The position numbers were made by a program, and so were the translations under genes. Positions 8,340-17,192 of a stretch of DNA of 42,568 nucleotides are shown here, piece after piece. The notes under the pieces are model-generated. The model had not been told where the DNA came from. It saw nothing but the letters and a program-made list of their open reading frames with translations, and ran no database searches. Origin of the DNA: Candidatus Heimdallarchaeota archaeon (GTDB lineage Archaea > Asgardarchaeota > Heimdallarchaeia > Heimdallarchaeales > Heimdallarchaeaceae). Location: NCBI GenBank assembly GCA_018238545.1, contig JABCTC010000029.1:1-42568 (forward strand), read 5' to 3'. Positions within the stretch are counted from its first letter, which is position 1. Every line of letters begins with the position of its first letter.

Positions 8340-9476
8340 ATGCTGAATTTATTCATATTTGTTTCTAGCTTTGGTTTCGGGCATTTAACTCGAACCATAG
8401 CACTAGTTAGAGACATTATGGAAAAATCTGAAAAGGTAAGTATCCATTTTATTGGTCCCACTGAACATTGCGACTTTTTTATACAAAGTTTGAAAACTAG
8501 TAATAAAGAAATAATTAATCGCGTTAAAATAAAGAAATTTCAAACAGATCTAGGTTTACATTACAACAAATATTCATTAGAACCAGACATTAATAAATCC
8601 CTCGCTAATGCATTTGAGTTCTATGTTAAACAAAAAGGTAAGAAAGTTGAAGAACTAAAGAAAATAGTTGGTAATTATTCAAATTCCATTATATACTCGG
8701 ATATATCACCCTTAGCATTTGATTTGGCTGAAGAATTGAATTTGTTTTCAATAGCTGCATCAAACTTTGATTGGTATTCTGTTTTTGCTAATTTGGACAT
8801 TAAAGACTCAGAATCTGAAGAGATACAACAAAAAATCTCAAAAAGTCTATATGAATCATATAGAAAATCAGATGTCCTAATCAGGTTTCCACTCTCAGAT
8901 TTGGAAAGTTTCATTCCATTAGGAAGAAAGAAGATTTTAGATGTGGGATTCTTCGCAAGAAAAAAAACGATAACAAAAGATGAATTTCAACGAAGATTCA
9001 AAATTCCAAGAAACTACTCAACTGCGTATATCTCTTATGGGATGAACATATCACTGGATTTAGAGAAACTGGATTCATTGCTTAAACAGAATCCTTCTTT
9101 GCCAGTTCATTTCTTCACTTCTAATATCAATGGTTCTAAGAGTGATATTCCAAGTATTCCTTCAGATGAAACTGAAAGCCAAAATTGGATTGGAAATAGT
9201 GATTTCTTCATAGGAAAACCAGGTTGGGGTTCTCTGAGTGAATGTATTATAAATGAAGTTAAGATGTTACTTATTCCAATTAAATCTAATGTTGAATCTC
9301 AAATTCTCCTTCAAAATACACTTAAATTAGGAGGAACAAAAATTCTATCACAAGAAGAATTTCAAGAGATGGATTGGGTTAATGAATTGGATAATATTAT
9401 GATTCCAAAGTATAAAGATAACATTGATAAATCAGGTGCAAATACAATCACCAATTATATCTTAGACCTTATTTAG
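8340..9476 (+). CDS. GT-B glycosyltransferase, MurG-like
   Basis: A 378-residue protein starting at ATG 8340 (a TTG directly before it is ignored). The N-terminus SSFGFGHLTR resembles the glycine-rich acceptor loop of MurG/UGT-type enzymes and of the glycosyltransferase-like domain in archaeal UDP/GDP-sugar proteins. The C-terminal domain carries GKPGWGSLSE (about 298-307), the conserved donor-binding motif (a GGxGS/T variant), followed by LLIPI and a region that binds the nucleotide ribose. It probably adds a sugar to a lipid or glycan acceptor on the cytoplasmic face. It is the first gene of a two-gene plus-strand unit with the LPG-synthase-like membrane protein. Confidence 0.78.
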   Translation: MLNLFIFVSSFGFGHLTRTIALVRDIMEKSEKVSIHFIGPTEHCDFFIQSLKTSNKEIINRVKIKKFQTDLGLHYNKYSLEPDINKSLANAFEFYVKQKGKKVEELKKIVGNYSNSIIYSDISPLAFDLAEELNLFSIAASNFDWYSVFANLDIKDSESEEIQQKISKSLYESYRKSDVLIRFPLSDLESFIPLGRKKILDVGFFARKKTITKDEFQRRFKIPRNYSTAYISYGMNISLDLEKLDSLLKQNPSLPVHFFTSNINGSKSDIPSIPSDETESQNWIGNSDFFIGKPGWGSLSECIINEVKMLLIPIKSNVESQILLQNTLKLGGTKILSQEEFQEMDWVNELDNIMIPKYKDNIDKSGANTITNYILDLI

Positions 9477-9488
9477 GAGCTTAAGAAG

Positions 9489-10586
9489 ATGAATAAATTT
9501 GAAGAACACACTAACGAGGATGAAAATGCTGATTTTTCTGAATCGTTAACAAAAAGCCGAAAGATATGGCTCGCGATGAAAAAAATTCTTCAACATAAAT
9601 TCACCAAGTTATTTCTATTTTTAGGTTCAAACGCCTTGATAATCTCTCTTATAGTTTTTCTGTTTCTGGAATATGATCTCTTTAACCAAGTAAGTAATAT
9701 AAAAATCTCCACTCTAGTAATTTATTGCTCTATTTTTGTGGGTTTAATGATATTGAAATCGTATCGATATACCCTGTTACAAGTAGAAAAATTGAATTTA
9801 GGAAAATCATTTCTTGGTGTATCTCTAGGTTTTCTAATTAATTCTTTATTACCTGGAAGATTAGGTGATGTATCTCGTTTTGTTTATCTAAAAAAATCTT
9901 CTCCAGAGCTTTCCTCTGGTGAAATAATAGGTTCTTTAGTTATTGAAAAAGTCATTGACTTAATATCACTATGTCTTTTTGCTCTAGTACTGGTTCTATT
10001 TTTCGCAATACAGGTTGTCAGTAATGTAATGTGGATCTTCTTAATAGTTGGTTTACTAATGATATTGATTGCTGTAATAATTTTCTTAATAATAAAATAT
10101 CATAAATTCTTTGATAAAATCTTAACCGCATTTATTGCTAAATTTTCGGATAAAATAGATGTGGAAGTGAAACTGTCAGAAACGATAAATGTTTATTTTA
10201 GAACTCTTATCAAATCAAAGAAGAAAGTAATAGTGAATATAGCTTTATCTCTAGTAATTGTTTTCATTGATACTTTCTTAATATATCTCATACTTCATGA
10301 ACTCCTACCACTCCTACCTGTTCATCTGGGCATTCTTACAGGTGCTATTGGATTCTTAGCAGTAGTTTTTCCAATTTTACCTGGTGGATTAGGTACTTAT
10401 CAAGGAAGTATGGTTCTTACTCTTAGTGTTTTTTCGTTTTCTGAAGCACTAACATTCGCCGCAAGTACATCTGAATTTGCAATTAGAACTTCAATTTATA
10501 TATTAATAGGACTTCCAGTATATCTCCTTATTTTCTTACAAAACAGAAGGAAAAAAGAGGAAGCACCTATTGTCACTGAGACTTGA
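9489..10586 (+). CDS. LPG-synthase-TM (UPF0104/AglD-like) membrane protein
   Basis: A 365-residue protein with a charged N-terminal tail (1-45) and about eight membrane helices. The segment NSLLPGRLGDVSRFVYL (about 118-134) and EKVIDLISL are the hallmark of the lysylphosphatidylglycerol synthetase transmembrane family, also found as the C-terminal part of archaeal AglD-type glycosyltransferases. Members are thought to act as lipid-linked substrate transporters or flippases. A GGAG overlapping the previous gene's TAG lies 9 bases before the ATG, so it is co-translated with the GT-B gene. The last 14 bases overlap the convergent DegT gene. Its lipid substrate is unknown. Confidence 0.8.
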   Translation: MNKFEEHTNEDENADFSESLTKSRKIWLAMKKILQHKFTKLFLFLGSNALIISLIVFLFLEYDLFNQVSNIKISTLVIYCSIFVGLMILKSYRYTLLQVEKLNLGKSFLGVSLGFLINSLLPGRLGDVSRFVYLKKSSPELSSGEIIGSLVIEKVIDLISLCLFALVLVLFFAIQVVSNVMWIFLIVGLLMILIAVIIFLIIKYHKFFDKILTAFIAKFSDKIDVEVKLSETINVYFRTLIKSKKKVIVNIALSLVIVFIDTFLIYLILHELLPLLPVHLGILTGAIGFLAVVFPILPGGLGTYQGSMVLTLSVFSFSEALTFAASTSEFAIRTSIYILIGLPVYLLIFLQNRRKKEEAPIVTET

Positions 10587-11838
10587 CAAATTGTACAATT
10601 AAATCAACGATTTTTTCTCTTTCTTTTTCTTTTATTCCTGGATGATTACCAAAGAAGAATGCATTCCTCATAATGTCAGAAGATACATCCAATTGGCCTA
10701 CTTTTCTCCACTTAAAATACTGCATTGCAGGTTGTTCGGTCATATTTCCTGCCATTACAGGTCTGGTTTCTACATTGTTTTGTTCTAAGAAGTCTACTAA
10801 ATCTTTTCGTTTGAAAGGAGCATTTTCTTTTACTTTAAGTGGAAAACCAAACCAGGCATGCCTTACATCTTTTTCAACAGAGGGTAATAAGATATGCTCT
10901 TCTACTTCTATCAATGCATCTAGCCAATACTTTGCGTTATCTTCTCGTATCTTTAGAAATTCCTCGAGTTTATCAATTTGATGGATACCAAAAGCTCCCT
11001 GTATCTCTGTAGGACGAAGATTATAACCCTTATTAACAAAAAGAAAGCGTGAATCAAGGTCAGGATTTTTCTTTAATATCTCTGCTCGATCAGATCTTTC
11101 CCTTACCCATCCATGAGCTCTTAATGATTTAGCTATGTCATTGTAAGCATTATCATTTGTAACAACCATTCCACCCTCTATTGTAGATATATGATGAGAA
11201 AAGAAAAAACTATACGAACCCAGATCTCCAAAACTACCTACTTTCTTACCTTTCCACTCTGCTCCATGAGCTTCACAACAATCTTCTATTATAAACAGGT
11301 CATTATCTTCTGCAAAATCTTTGATGTAATCCATATTACATGGATAACCTAACAAATGAACAGGCATGATTGCTTTTGTTCTTTCAGATAAAGCGCTTTC
11401 TAATTGTTCGATATCAATTGTCAAAGTTTCAGGATTTGAATCTACAAAAACAGGCACGGCTTGAATGTCGATTATTGGAAAAACAGTTGTGGACCACGTA
11501 AGTGCAGGTGTAATTATCTCATCACCCGGTTTTATATTATTTTTCAGGATAGGATTAGCTAAAACTTCAAGTGCAATAAGATTAGAGCTTGAACCTGAAT
11601 TCACCATAGTTCCATACTTTACACCCAGATAATTAGCAAATTTTTCTTCAAAGGAATATACTTTCTTTCCCATTGTAACCTGTGTAGATAACAATGATTC
11701 GATAGCTTCAATCACTTCATCTTCATTATACGAAGGAGAGATTAGGCGAATTTTATCTCCCATTTCCAGTGGAGGGTTAGAATGGAAATATTTCTCAACA
11801 ATTTTCCTAATCTCAGTAATAGCATCATCTAAATTCAT
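10573..11838 (-). CDS. DegT-family PLP sugar 3-dehydratase (ColD/RfbH-like)
   Basis: A 421-residue DegT/DnrJ/EryC1/StrS-family enzyme. PLP-binding residues are visible: the NSGSSSN loop (80-86), EDCCEAHG (185-192, Asp186 pairs with the pyridine nitrogen) and SFFFSHHIST (210-219). In the last motif the lysine that forms the Schiff base in aminotransferases is His215. The same SF-3 residues-HHI pattern occurs in RfbH (E1) and the same Lys-to-His change in ColD, which remove the C3 hydroxyl of a 4-keto-6-deoxyhexose. No Cys cluster like the 2Fe-2S site of E1/RfbH is evident, so ColD is the nearer analogue. A TAGGAGAA ribosome-binding site overlaps the stop of the upstream SDR gene, coupling the two. 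If Lys is absent, aminotransferase function is unlikely. Confidence 0.8.
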   Translation of the reverse strand: MNLDDAITEIRKIVEKYFHSNPPLEMGDKIRLISPSYNEDEVIEAIESLLSTQVTMGKKVYSFEEKFANYLGVKYGTMVNSGSSSNLIALEVLANPILKNNIKPGDEIITPALTWSTTVFPIIDIQAVPVFVDSNPETLTIDIEQLESALSERTKAIMPVHLLGYPCNMDYIKDFAEDNDLFIIEDCCEAHGAEWKGKKVGSFGDLGSYSFFFSHHISTIEGGMVVTNDNAYNDIAKSLRAHGWVRERSDRAEILKKNPDLDSRFLFVNKGYNLRPTEIQGAFGIHQIDKLEEFLKIREDNAKYWLDALIEVEEHILLPSVEKDVRHAWFGFPLKVKENAPFKRKDLVDFLEQNNVETRPVMAGNMTEQPAMQYFKWRKVGQLDVSSDIMRNAFFFGNHPGIKEKEREKIVDLIVQFVKSQ

Positions 11839-11842
11839 TCTT

Positions 11843-11849
11843 TTCTCCT
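11843..11849 (-). promoter_or_regulatory. Shine-Dalgarno overlapping upstream stop codon
   Basis: On the minus strand TAGGAGAA sits 6 bases before the ATG at 11838, and its first three bases are the TAG stop of the SDR gene. This suggests translational coupling. Confidence 0.6.
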
Positions 11850-12969
11850 ACGTTATATTCATGAAAATATCATTAGATAGAAAATAATTCACAATATTTT
11901 CCATAGTTTCTGTTAGAGGATATTGAGGATAATACCCTAGCTCTTTCTTAGCCTTTGAATAGTCACAGATGAGAACATTCACTTCTGCAGGACGGAAACG
12001 ATCTTGATCAATTTGAATCTCAACATCAATGTTGAAGTGTGATGCAGTTAATTTAATCAAATTCTCAATACTTATCCCAAATCCATGACCTAAATTATAT
12101 ACATCTCCTCTCTTACCTTTTGTTAAGGCTAGAAGATAACCTTGAACCATATCTCGTACATCTGTGAAATCTCTTATGGGCTTGGGATTACCAATTGTCA
12201 TTACTTTTTCACCAGTTTTTAATGCTCTGGCAATTTGGCTACCGATGACAGATGTAACAAATTGAAGTCCCCTTTTTGGTCCTGTATGATTGAAACCACG
12301 TGTAACAATAGTAGGTAATCCATATGCTCGATGGTATATAAGACTTAAATGTTCTGTAGCTACTTTACTAACTGCATAGGGAGATTGAGGACGCATTGGA
12401 TTATTTTCGTTTATTGGTATTTCATCAGGATAGACTAAACCATATTCTTCACTACTACAAGCAACTTGTATTCCCTCTAAATCAAACTCATGTTTTCGAA
12501 TTACTTCATATAAATTCAGAGTTCCTTGAATATTAGTTTGTACACACTCAATAGGAGCAGTAAAAGATGTAGGTACAAATGATTGAGCTGCTAAATGAAA
12601 TATATAATGTGGTTCAATCTCCGTGATTGCTTTCTCCATAGAAGGATAATCAAATAAGTTTCCTACTTTTAAAGTAAGATCTTTTACAATATCTCTGATA
12701 TTTGGAAGAATAGGAACGGATTGTCTTCGAACAAATCCGTAAATATCAATATTTTGTTCAAGAGATATTAGCTTCTCAGCAATATGACTACCAACAAATC
12801 CTGAGATTCCTGTTACAAGAATACGCTTATCAGCAAGTTTGCTTGCATCAAATAAATCTTTTTTTTCTTTGCTAAACATTGAATTGTATGTTTCAAGATT
12901 ATCGGGATCAATAAGTACATCTTTATGTTTTTTTTCTAATTCTTCGAATATCTCTTCTTCAGAAACCAT
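11848..12969 (-). CDS. GDP-mannose 4,6-dehydratase/RMD-like SDR
   Basis: An extended SDR of 373 residues from the ATG at 12969; an in-frame ATG at 13032 would add 21 hydrophobic residues and is less likely. The NADP motif TGISGFVG is at 53-60, the catalytic segment CSSEEYG at 171-177 with Tyr198-xxx-Lys202, and RDFTDVRDM in the C-terminal half is shared by GMD and RMD. FNHTGPKRG combines the NHTGP of GDP-6-deoxymannose reductase with the RG of GMD, so I cannot tell dehydratase from reductase. It has an unusual, charged 45-residue N-terminal extension before the Rossmann fold. The next gene downstream is the ColD-like dehydratase, whose likely substrate, GDP-4-keto-6-deoxymannose, is the GMD product. 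Confidence 0.8.
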   Translation of the reverse strand: MVSEEEIFEELEKKHKDVLIDPDNLETYNSMFSKEKKDLFDASKLADKRILVTGISGFVGSHIAEKLISLEQNIDIYGFVRRQSVPILPNIRDIVKDLTLKVGNLFDYPSMEKAITEIEPHYIFHLAAQSFVPTSFTAPIECVQTNIQGTLNLYEVIRKHEFDLEGIQVACSSEEYGLVYPDEIPINENNPMRPQSPYAVSKVATEHLSLIYHRAYGLPTIVTRGFNHTGPKRGLQFVTSVIGSQIARALKTGEKVMTIGNPKPIRDFTDVRDMVQGYLLALTKGKRGDVYNLGHGFGISIENLIKLTASHFNIDVEIQIDQDRFRPAEVNVLICDYSKAKKELGYYPQYPLTETMENIVNYFLSNDIFMNIT

Positions 12970-13038
12970 GATATTGAAAATGACGATGAACATATAATTG
13001 TTTTGCTTTGTAAATCCTTTTTTGTAAATCAACTTATT

Positions 13039-15024
13039 TTAATATAATGCAAAAAAGAATATGTTCTTTTCATTTATTGAGGTTATAGTATGATATAGAT
13101 AGAAATTCGTATCAGAAAAGATTGCATCATAGGTATCCTCTGTTAACATGTTTATAGACAAATCATAATCAAGCAAAGCAAAATAACTGCTAGACGTGTT
13201 TTCCATGAAATCAATTAGATAATTTTCGGACGATATTTCATGCAAAACAAATATCTCGCATGTAACATCATGTTTCTCAGCATAGAAGGCAATTGGATTG
13301 GAACCAAATAGCAGTACAATAGAATCTTCTGAAGTATAATTTTCTGCCATAAATAAAGCTATGGAATCAAAAGGAATTCTGGTTTCAATTGAAGCATTAT
13401 CACTTTTGATACCTTCTATTGTAAGCGGAATAGTAAATCCTATTGACATTAACAACCATATAACAGGTAAAAATCGTTTTATTTTTGTTTTGAGTTTTGG
13501 TTTTTTCTTTATAAGAATTCTTGCACTTTTTAGGAACAAATAATCAAATATTTGCATCGAACAAATTAAAACAAAAGGCAATAAAGTTATCATAAATCTA
13601 GGTTCTACAACTTTCCACGAACTTTCTGCGGTATAGATGAGATAAATAATCACAGAATATGTTATGCTGGAGTAAGTCAGATGATCTCTAATAAAAATAA
13701 TCGACAATGGAATTCCAATGATAGTGAATATCCATAGAAAAGACATCAATTGAGGGGCAAGTTTAGCATATTCAATGATATGGCTGCTAAAGAGGTTAGT
13801 AAAACTAAAAACATACTTTCTCCATACAGCTGCATCTGTAAACAACATCCATGTAATTGAAGGAATTAAGGCTAAAACCAAATATCCTCCCCAGATTTTA
13901 ACTTCATCCCACTTCATTTGTTTTGTTTTCCGATATTTATGAATGAAAACAAAAGCCAAATAAATGTACAATGCCCCTAGAGCAAAAATTAAGACTTTTT
14001 TATAAAGAAAACCTGTGAGATAAATGAGTAGAAGTTTGTTCAGTTCTTTAGTATCTGGTTTTGAAATCGCTAGATGAAAATGGTAGATAAAAGCAATTGA
14101 AAAAAATAAGACACCAGTTGCTAGATAATATTGTCCTTCAAAATCGTAAATAGTAGGTAATAAAGGTACTAATACGCTTACAAAAATAGCAAAAAAGTCA
14201 CTTCTATATTTTCTGATTAATTTATACAGATAAATCATACTGAATAAGCTGAAAAGTAATGAAACAAAATGTAACCAGAATTCTGAATATCCAAAAGTTA
14301 TCAGGAAAATTACTCCAATTATTGGATTTAAGGGGCCATATCTAGCAAAAGCGATGTTGATATTTCCTTCAGGAAGCTGAAAGCCTGCTTTTAAGCTTAA
14401 CAGATCAAATAAAACTGCATATGATACAACTAAAATTATTGTAATTACAAAGGTTCCCCAGAGTATTAACTTCTTTCTTCTATCGAAAATCTTCTTTATT
14501 TTTGCTCTTAGATCTTGGTTTCTTTTGACTACAACCACAATGGTAATTATAATAGCAACCAACAAATACAACAATATAGCAAGAACCCATGATGGAAGAA
14601 TCCCCCCTAAAGTAAACATTTTCTCCATAAGTACCACTCTAAAAACATGAAATCCTTCATCACCAAAAATTCTGATTTCACTTATTAATACTGGAAATTT
14701 TATGATTAGAAGAAAAGCACTGTAAAGAAAGAAGCCACCAAATAGAAAATATTTTGATATGTTTTTTCCTTTAATTTCAATATCTAGTTTCTCTAGATCA
14801 TCGATAATTATTTCCTTTTCATTCAACTTATTAGCATATTTCCTGTTCAAATATATTAGAAGCGCTGAAAATGAACAAATCATTCCGATAAGCCCTGCAA
14901 CAACAAGATAATGGACTAATCTTGATGCTGGAATAGAAAGCCAGGCAGGATAAAATATGAAACAAACAATCAATTCAAGAATAGTAATTGAAATGATGGT
15001 AACTTCTTTTTTGTCTATATTCAT
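13039..15024 (-). CDS. GT-C membrane glycosyltransferase (PMT/ArnT-like)
   Basis: A 661-residue protein with about 12 or more hydrophobic helices and a C-terminal soluble tail of roughly 110 residues. IFGDEGFHVFRV (about 140-151) lies in the loop where GT-C enzymes carry the catalytic DE motif. A short basic loop, NRDRKR-type segments, and a small extracellular domain complete the picture. GT-C enzymes transfer sugars from polyprenyl-phosphate donors outside the membrane, which fits the nearby DPM1-like GT2. It lies 21 bases upstream (on its strand) of the GT4 gene's end and immediately before the GMD-like gene, probably one operon running GT4, GT-C, SDR, DegT. Acceptor (glycan or protein) is unknown. 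Confidence 0.65.
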   Translation of the reverse strand: MNIDKKEVTIISITILELIVCFIFYPAWLSIPASRLVHYLVVAGLIGMICSFSALLIYLNRKYANKLNEKEIIIDDLEKLDIEIKGKNISKYFLFGGFFLYSAFLLIIKFPVLISEIRIFGDEGFHVFRVVLMEKMFTLGGILPSWVLAILLYLLVAIIITIVVVVKRNQDLRAKIKKIFDRRKKLILWGTFVITIILVVSYAVLFDLLSLKAGFQLPEGNINIAFARYGPLNPIIGVIFLITFGYSEFWLHFVSLLFSLFSMIYLYKLIRKYRSDFFAIFVSVLVPLLPTIYDFEGQYYLATGVLFFSIAFIYHFHLAISKPDTKELNKLLLIYLTGFLYKKVLIFALGALYIYLAFVFIHKYRKTKQMKWDEVKIWGGYLVLALIPSITWMLFTDAAVWRKYVFSFTNLFSSHIIEYAKLAPQLMSFLWIFTIIGIPLSIIFIRDHLTYSSITYSVIIYLIYTAESSWKVVEPRFMITLLPFVLICSMQIFDYLFLKSARILIKKKPKLKTKIKRFLPVIWLLMSIGFTIPLTIEGIKSDNASIETRIPFDSIALFMAENYTSEDSIVLLFGSNPIAFYAEKHDVTCEIFVLHEISSENYLIDFMENTSSSYFALLDYDLSINMLTEDTYDAIFSDTNFYLYHTITSINEKNIFFFALY

Positions 15025-15044
15025 ATGAACACCAGTTTTTATTT

Positions 15045-16292
15045 TTATTTTGTTTTTAATGTTTTATTTAGTAGATCAGCAAATTTCAAGGCAAGTGTTT
15101 TTCTGTTATATTTAGCTATTTCTTTCTCATCACAGCCATATTCCAACTTGTTGTCTTTCCATAGCTTATACAAATTTTCAAGCCCTTCAGCAATGGCATG
15201 TCTATCCCCTTCTACATGAGTGAATTCTTGCTCAACAGATATACACCAATTGTAGATAGCTTTTTTCTCACCTATAACAAGTATGTGTGAATTTCCTAAA
15301 CCATAATCAAATATCTTCGTTGCAAGATTGTGATCAAGAATTTTTGGGGCAAAAACGTAGTTTATGTGAGACTTCTGAATTTCCTTTATCATTTCCGCTC
15401 CTTCTAGATTACCTAAGTCTTCAAAATATTTTGTTATACTACCAAATTCTAAATCACGTTGTAATGTCGACCTTGACTGTATACCCGCATATCTTAAAGT
15501 TATGTCACTTGGACCTAGTTTATTCTTATCAACCATGATTCTAAATCCTAGAACAAACTCCTTAACTATTTTACTATGGGCCTTACTATAATTTCCAAAG
15601 AAAGATAGGGTAAACTTTTCTTGAATTTTTGGGGCAATTTGCGTTGGTTTATTACTTGCATAGTAGCCATTTGGAATCACAGATATTTCCTTCTCATCAA
15701 TGTTTGTAGCATTGCTGATTAACTTTGCATAGCCATCTCCAACTGTAATAATAAGCTTAGAATAATTAGCAATTTTTCTTTCTAGTCTTCTGTGTCTTTG
15801 CTTTACGATGAATTTTGGAAATCTCAAACCTGTATGAGATGACCATGGATCTCGGTAATCTAAAATTAAAGGAAGATTGTATTTTTTGGCTAATTTATAT
15901 CCTACTACAGCTGAAGTGTATGGGGGAAGAGTTACAAGAACCGCATCAATTTTACCTTCTTGAATTAATTTCTTTCCTATTTTACATGTTCTTCTTATCC
16001 AAGAAAAATAAACATCTGGAAAGAATAAATAATGCTCCAAGTTTAATAATTCTATTAAGCTGAGAATCTTTGTTTTATAACCTATTTCTCTAATTTGTGG
16101 AGCTCTAGAAAGAAAGAAATATTCTTTTCCGAATTTTTGTTCCAATTCTTTTCTCTTTTTTTCAGATGTGTCAGCGGTTAGTAAGGCTATGTCAATATCC
16201 TTTTCAGGAAAATAATTGACCAAACTAGCAGCTCTAAATCCACCAACTGACTTATCAGGAGGAAAGAAGTAGGTTATAAACAGAACTCTCAT
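15045..16292 (-). CDS. Group 1 (GT4) glycosyltransferase
   Basis: A 415-residue GT-B enzyme. The N-terminus FITYFFPPDKSVGGFRAA (about 5-22) is a common N-terminal motif of GT4 transferases in polysaccharide clusters. VIPNGYY (about 208-214) marks the domain junction, and a C-terminal segment around LGNSHILVIGEKK resembles the donor-binding site, although the usual EPFGxxxxE motif is only loosely kept. No membrane helix is evident. It is the first gene of the likely four-gene operon 16292 to 10573. Its promoter, a TATA-like box 24-30 bases before the ATG, is immediately upstream. Confidence 0.83.
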   Translation of the reverse strand: MRVLFITYFFPPDKSVGGFRAASLVNYFPEKDIDIALLTADTSEKKRKELEQKFGKEYFFLSRAPQIREIGYKTKILSLIELLNLEHYLFFPDVYFSWIRRTCKIGKKLIQEGKIDAVLVTLPPYTSAVVGYKLAKKYNLPLILDYRDPWSSHTGLRFPKFIVKQRHRRLERKIANYSKLIITVGDGYAKLISNATNIDEKEISVIPNGYYASNKPTQIAPKIQEKFTLSFFGNYSKAHSKIVKEFVLGFRIMVDKNKLGPSDITLRYAGIQSRSTLQRDLEFGSITKYFEDLGNLEGAEMIKEIQKSHINYVFAPKILDHNLATKIFDYGLGNSHILVIGEKKAIYNWCISVEQEFTHVEGDRHAIAEGLENLYKLWKDNKLEYGCDEKEIAKYNRKTLALKFADLLNKTLKTK

Positions 16293-16312
16293 TCAACTTA
16301 CCTCATAATCTG

Positions 16313-16324
16313 GAAGTATTTATG
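16313..16324 (-). promoter_or_regulatory. Probable TATA box for the GT4 operon
   Basis: On the minus strand the region reads AAACATAAATACTTCC. The core is centred about 26 bases before the ATG at 16292, predicting a leaderless message for the operon. Confidence 0.5.
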
Positions 16325-16355
16325 TTTTCTCTATTTGTTTTATTTCAAACGTAAG

Positions 16356-16367
16356 CAATTTAAACAA
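16356..16367 (+). promoter_or_regulatory. Probable TATA box for METTL16-like gene
   Basis: GCAATTTAAACA has a TATA-like core centred near 16362, about 33 bases before the ATG at 16395. Confidence 0.4.
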
Positions 16368-16394
16368 CAAATCTAATTTTCAAAAGACAATAAA

Positions 16395-17192
16395 ATGAAA
16401 TTCGAAAATTACTCTATAATTGAGGCAAAATATTATGGAAAGAAATTTTCAGATTTGCTTAAGAAATTTCCTGAGTTAAACGAGTTTCTTATCTCAAAGG
16501 ATCCCCCAAAATTTGACCTTGGTGATCCTAGAATATTGTCTCTTCTCAACCAATATCTCTACAAAGATATTCTACAATTAAAAGTGACTGTACCTGAAGG
16601 ATATCTTATTCCAGCTTTAGGAATTCGTCATGTTTATTGTGATATAATTGATGACATAACAGAGTCAGAAGAGCCCTTAGTAGAAATTGGAACTGGAGCA
16701 AGTGCAGTTTTAGCTATGATTCTCGCAAAAAAATATAAAAGAAAGATTTTGGCAACTGAAATAAATGAAACTTCAATCAAATCTGCATACAAGAATGTTA
16801 AAGACAATAATCTTTCTGAACTAATTTCAATCTTACAATCTAGAGGAGAAATTCTGACTAATTTACTTCCTGAAGGAAACTATTCAACCCTCTTATGTTA
16901 TCCACCAATCTATGATAATGATCAAACTAAACTTTGGAAGAAAAGAGGATGGAAAGGAGTAGAAAGTGAGATGATTGGAGGGACAACAAATGGAATGGAT
17001 TTTACTTTGAAGCTTCTAGATGAAGCGCTGAATAGTGATGAAGTGAAATTTCGAAATATCACTGTGATGTTCATGAATGAAGAACAGATTAGACAGATCT
17101 TAGCAAAATTCCAAAATAGGTTAAAAAGCAAGATTTTCCAGATAAATGCTGGAACTAGGAAGAGATTTGTTTTATGGATCCAGAATTATTAA
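16395..17192 (+). CDS. METTL16/RlmF-like RNA methyltransferase candidate
   Basis: A 265-residue Rossmann methyltransferase. A leading region with GIRHVYCDIIDD (about 76-87) precedes motif I EIGTGASAV (97-105), as in the RlmF/METTL16 family, where a conserved IGTGASxIYPLLG motif is found. The catalytic motif is CYPPIY (168-173) where the family usually has NPPF, and EMIGGTTNGM (about 195-204) fits the glycine-rich loop that follows. Relatives methylate N6 of adenosine in rRNA (RlmF, bacterial 23S A1618) or U6/mRNA (METTL16). The Asn-to-Cys change may alter activity. It overlaps the convergent GT-C gene by 38 bases and has no evident partner in the glycan cluster. Confidence 0.6.
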   Translation: MKFENYSIIEAKYYGKKFSDLLKKFPELNEFLISKDPPKFDLGDPRILSLLNQYLYKDILQLKVTVPEGYLIPALGIRHVYCDIIDDITESEEPLVEIGTGASAVLAMILAKKYKRKILATEINETSIKSAYKNVKDNNLSELISILQSRGEILTNLLPEGNYSTLLCYPPIYDNDQTKLWKKRGWKGVESEMIGGTTNGMDFTLKLLDEALNSDEVKFRNITVMFMNEEQIRQILAKFQNRLKSKIFQINAGTRKRFVLWIQNY

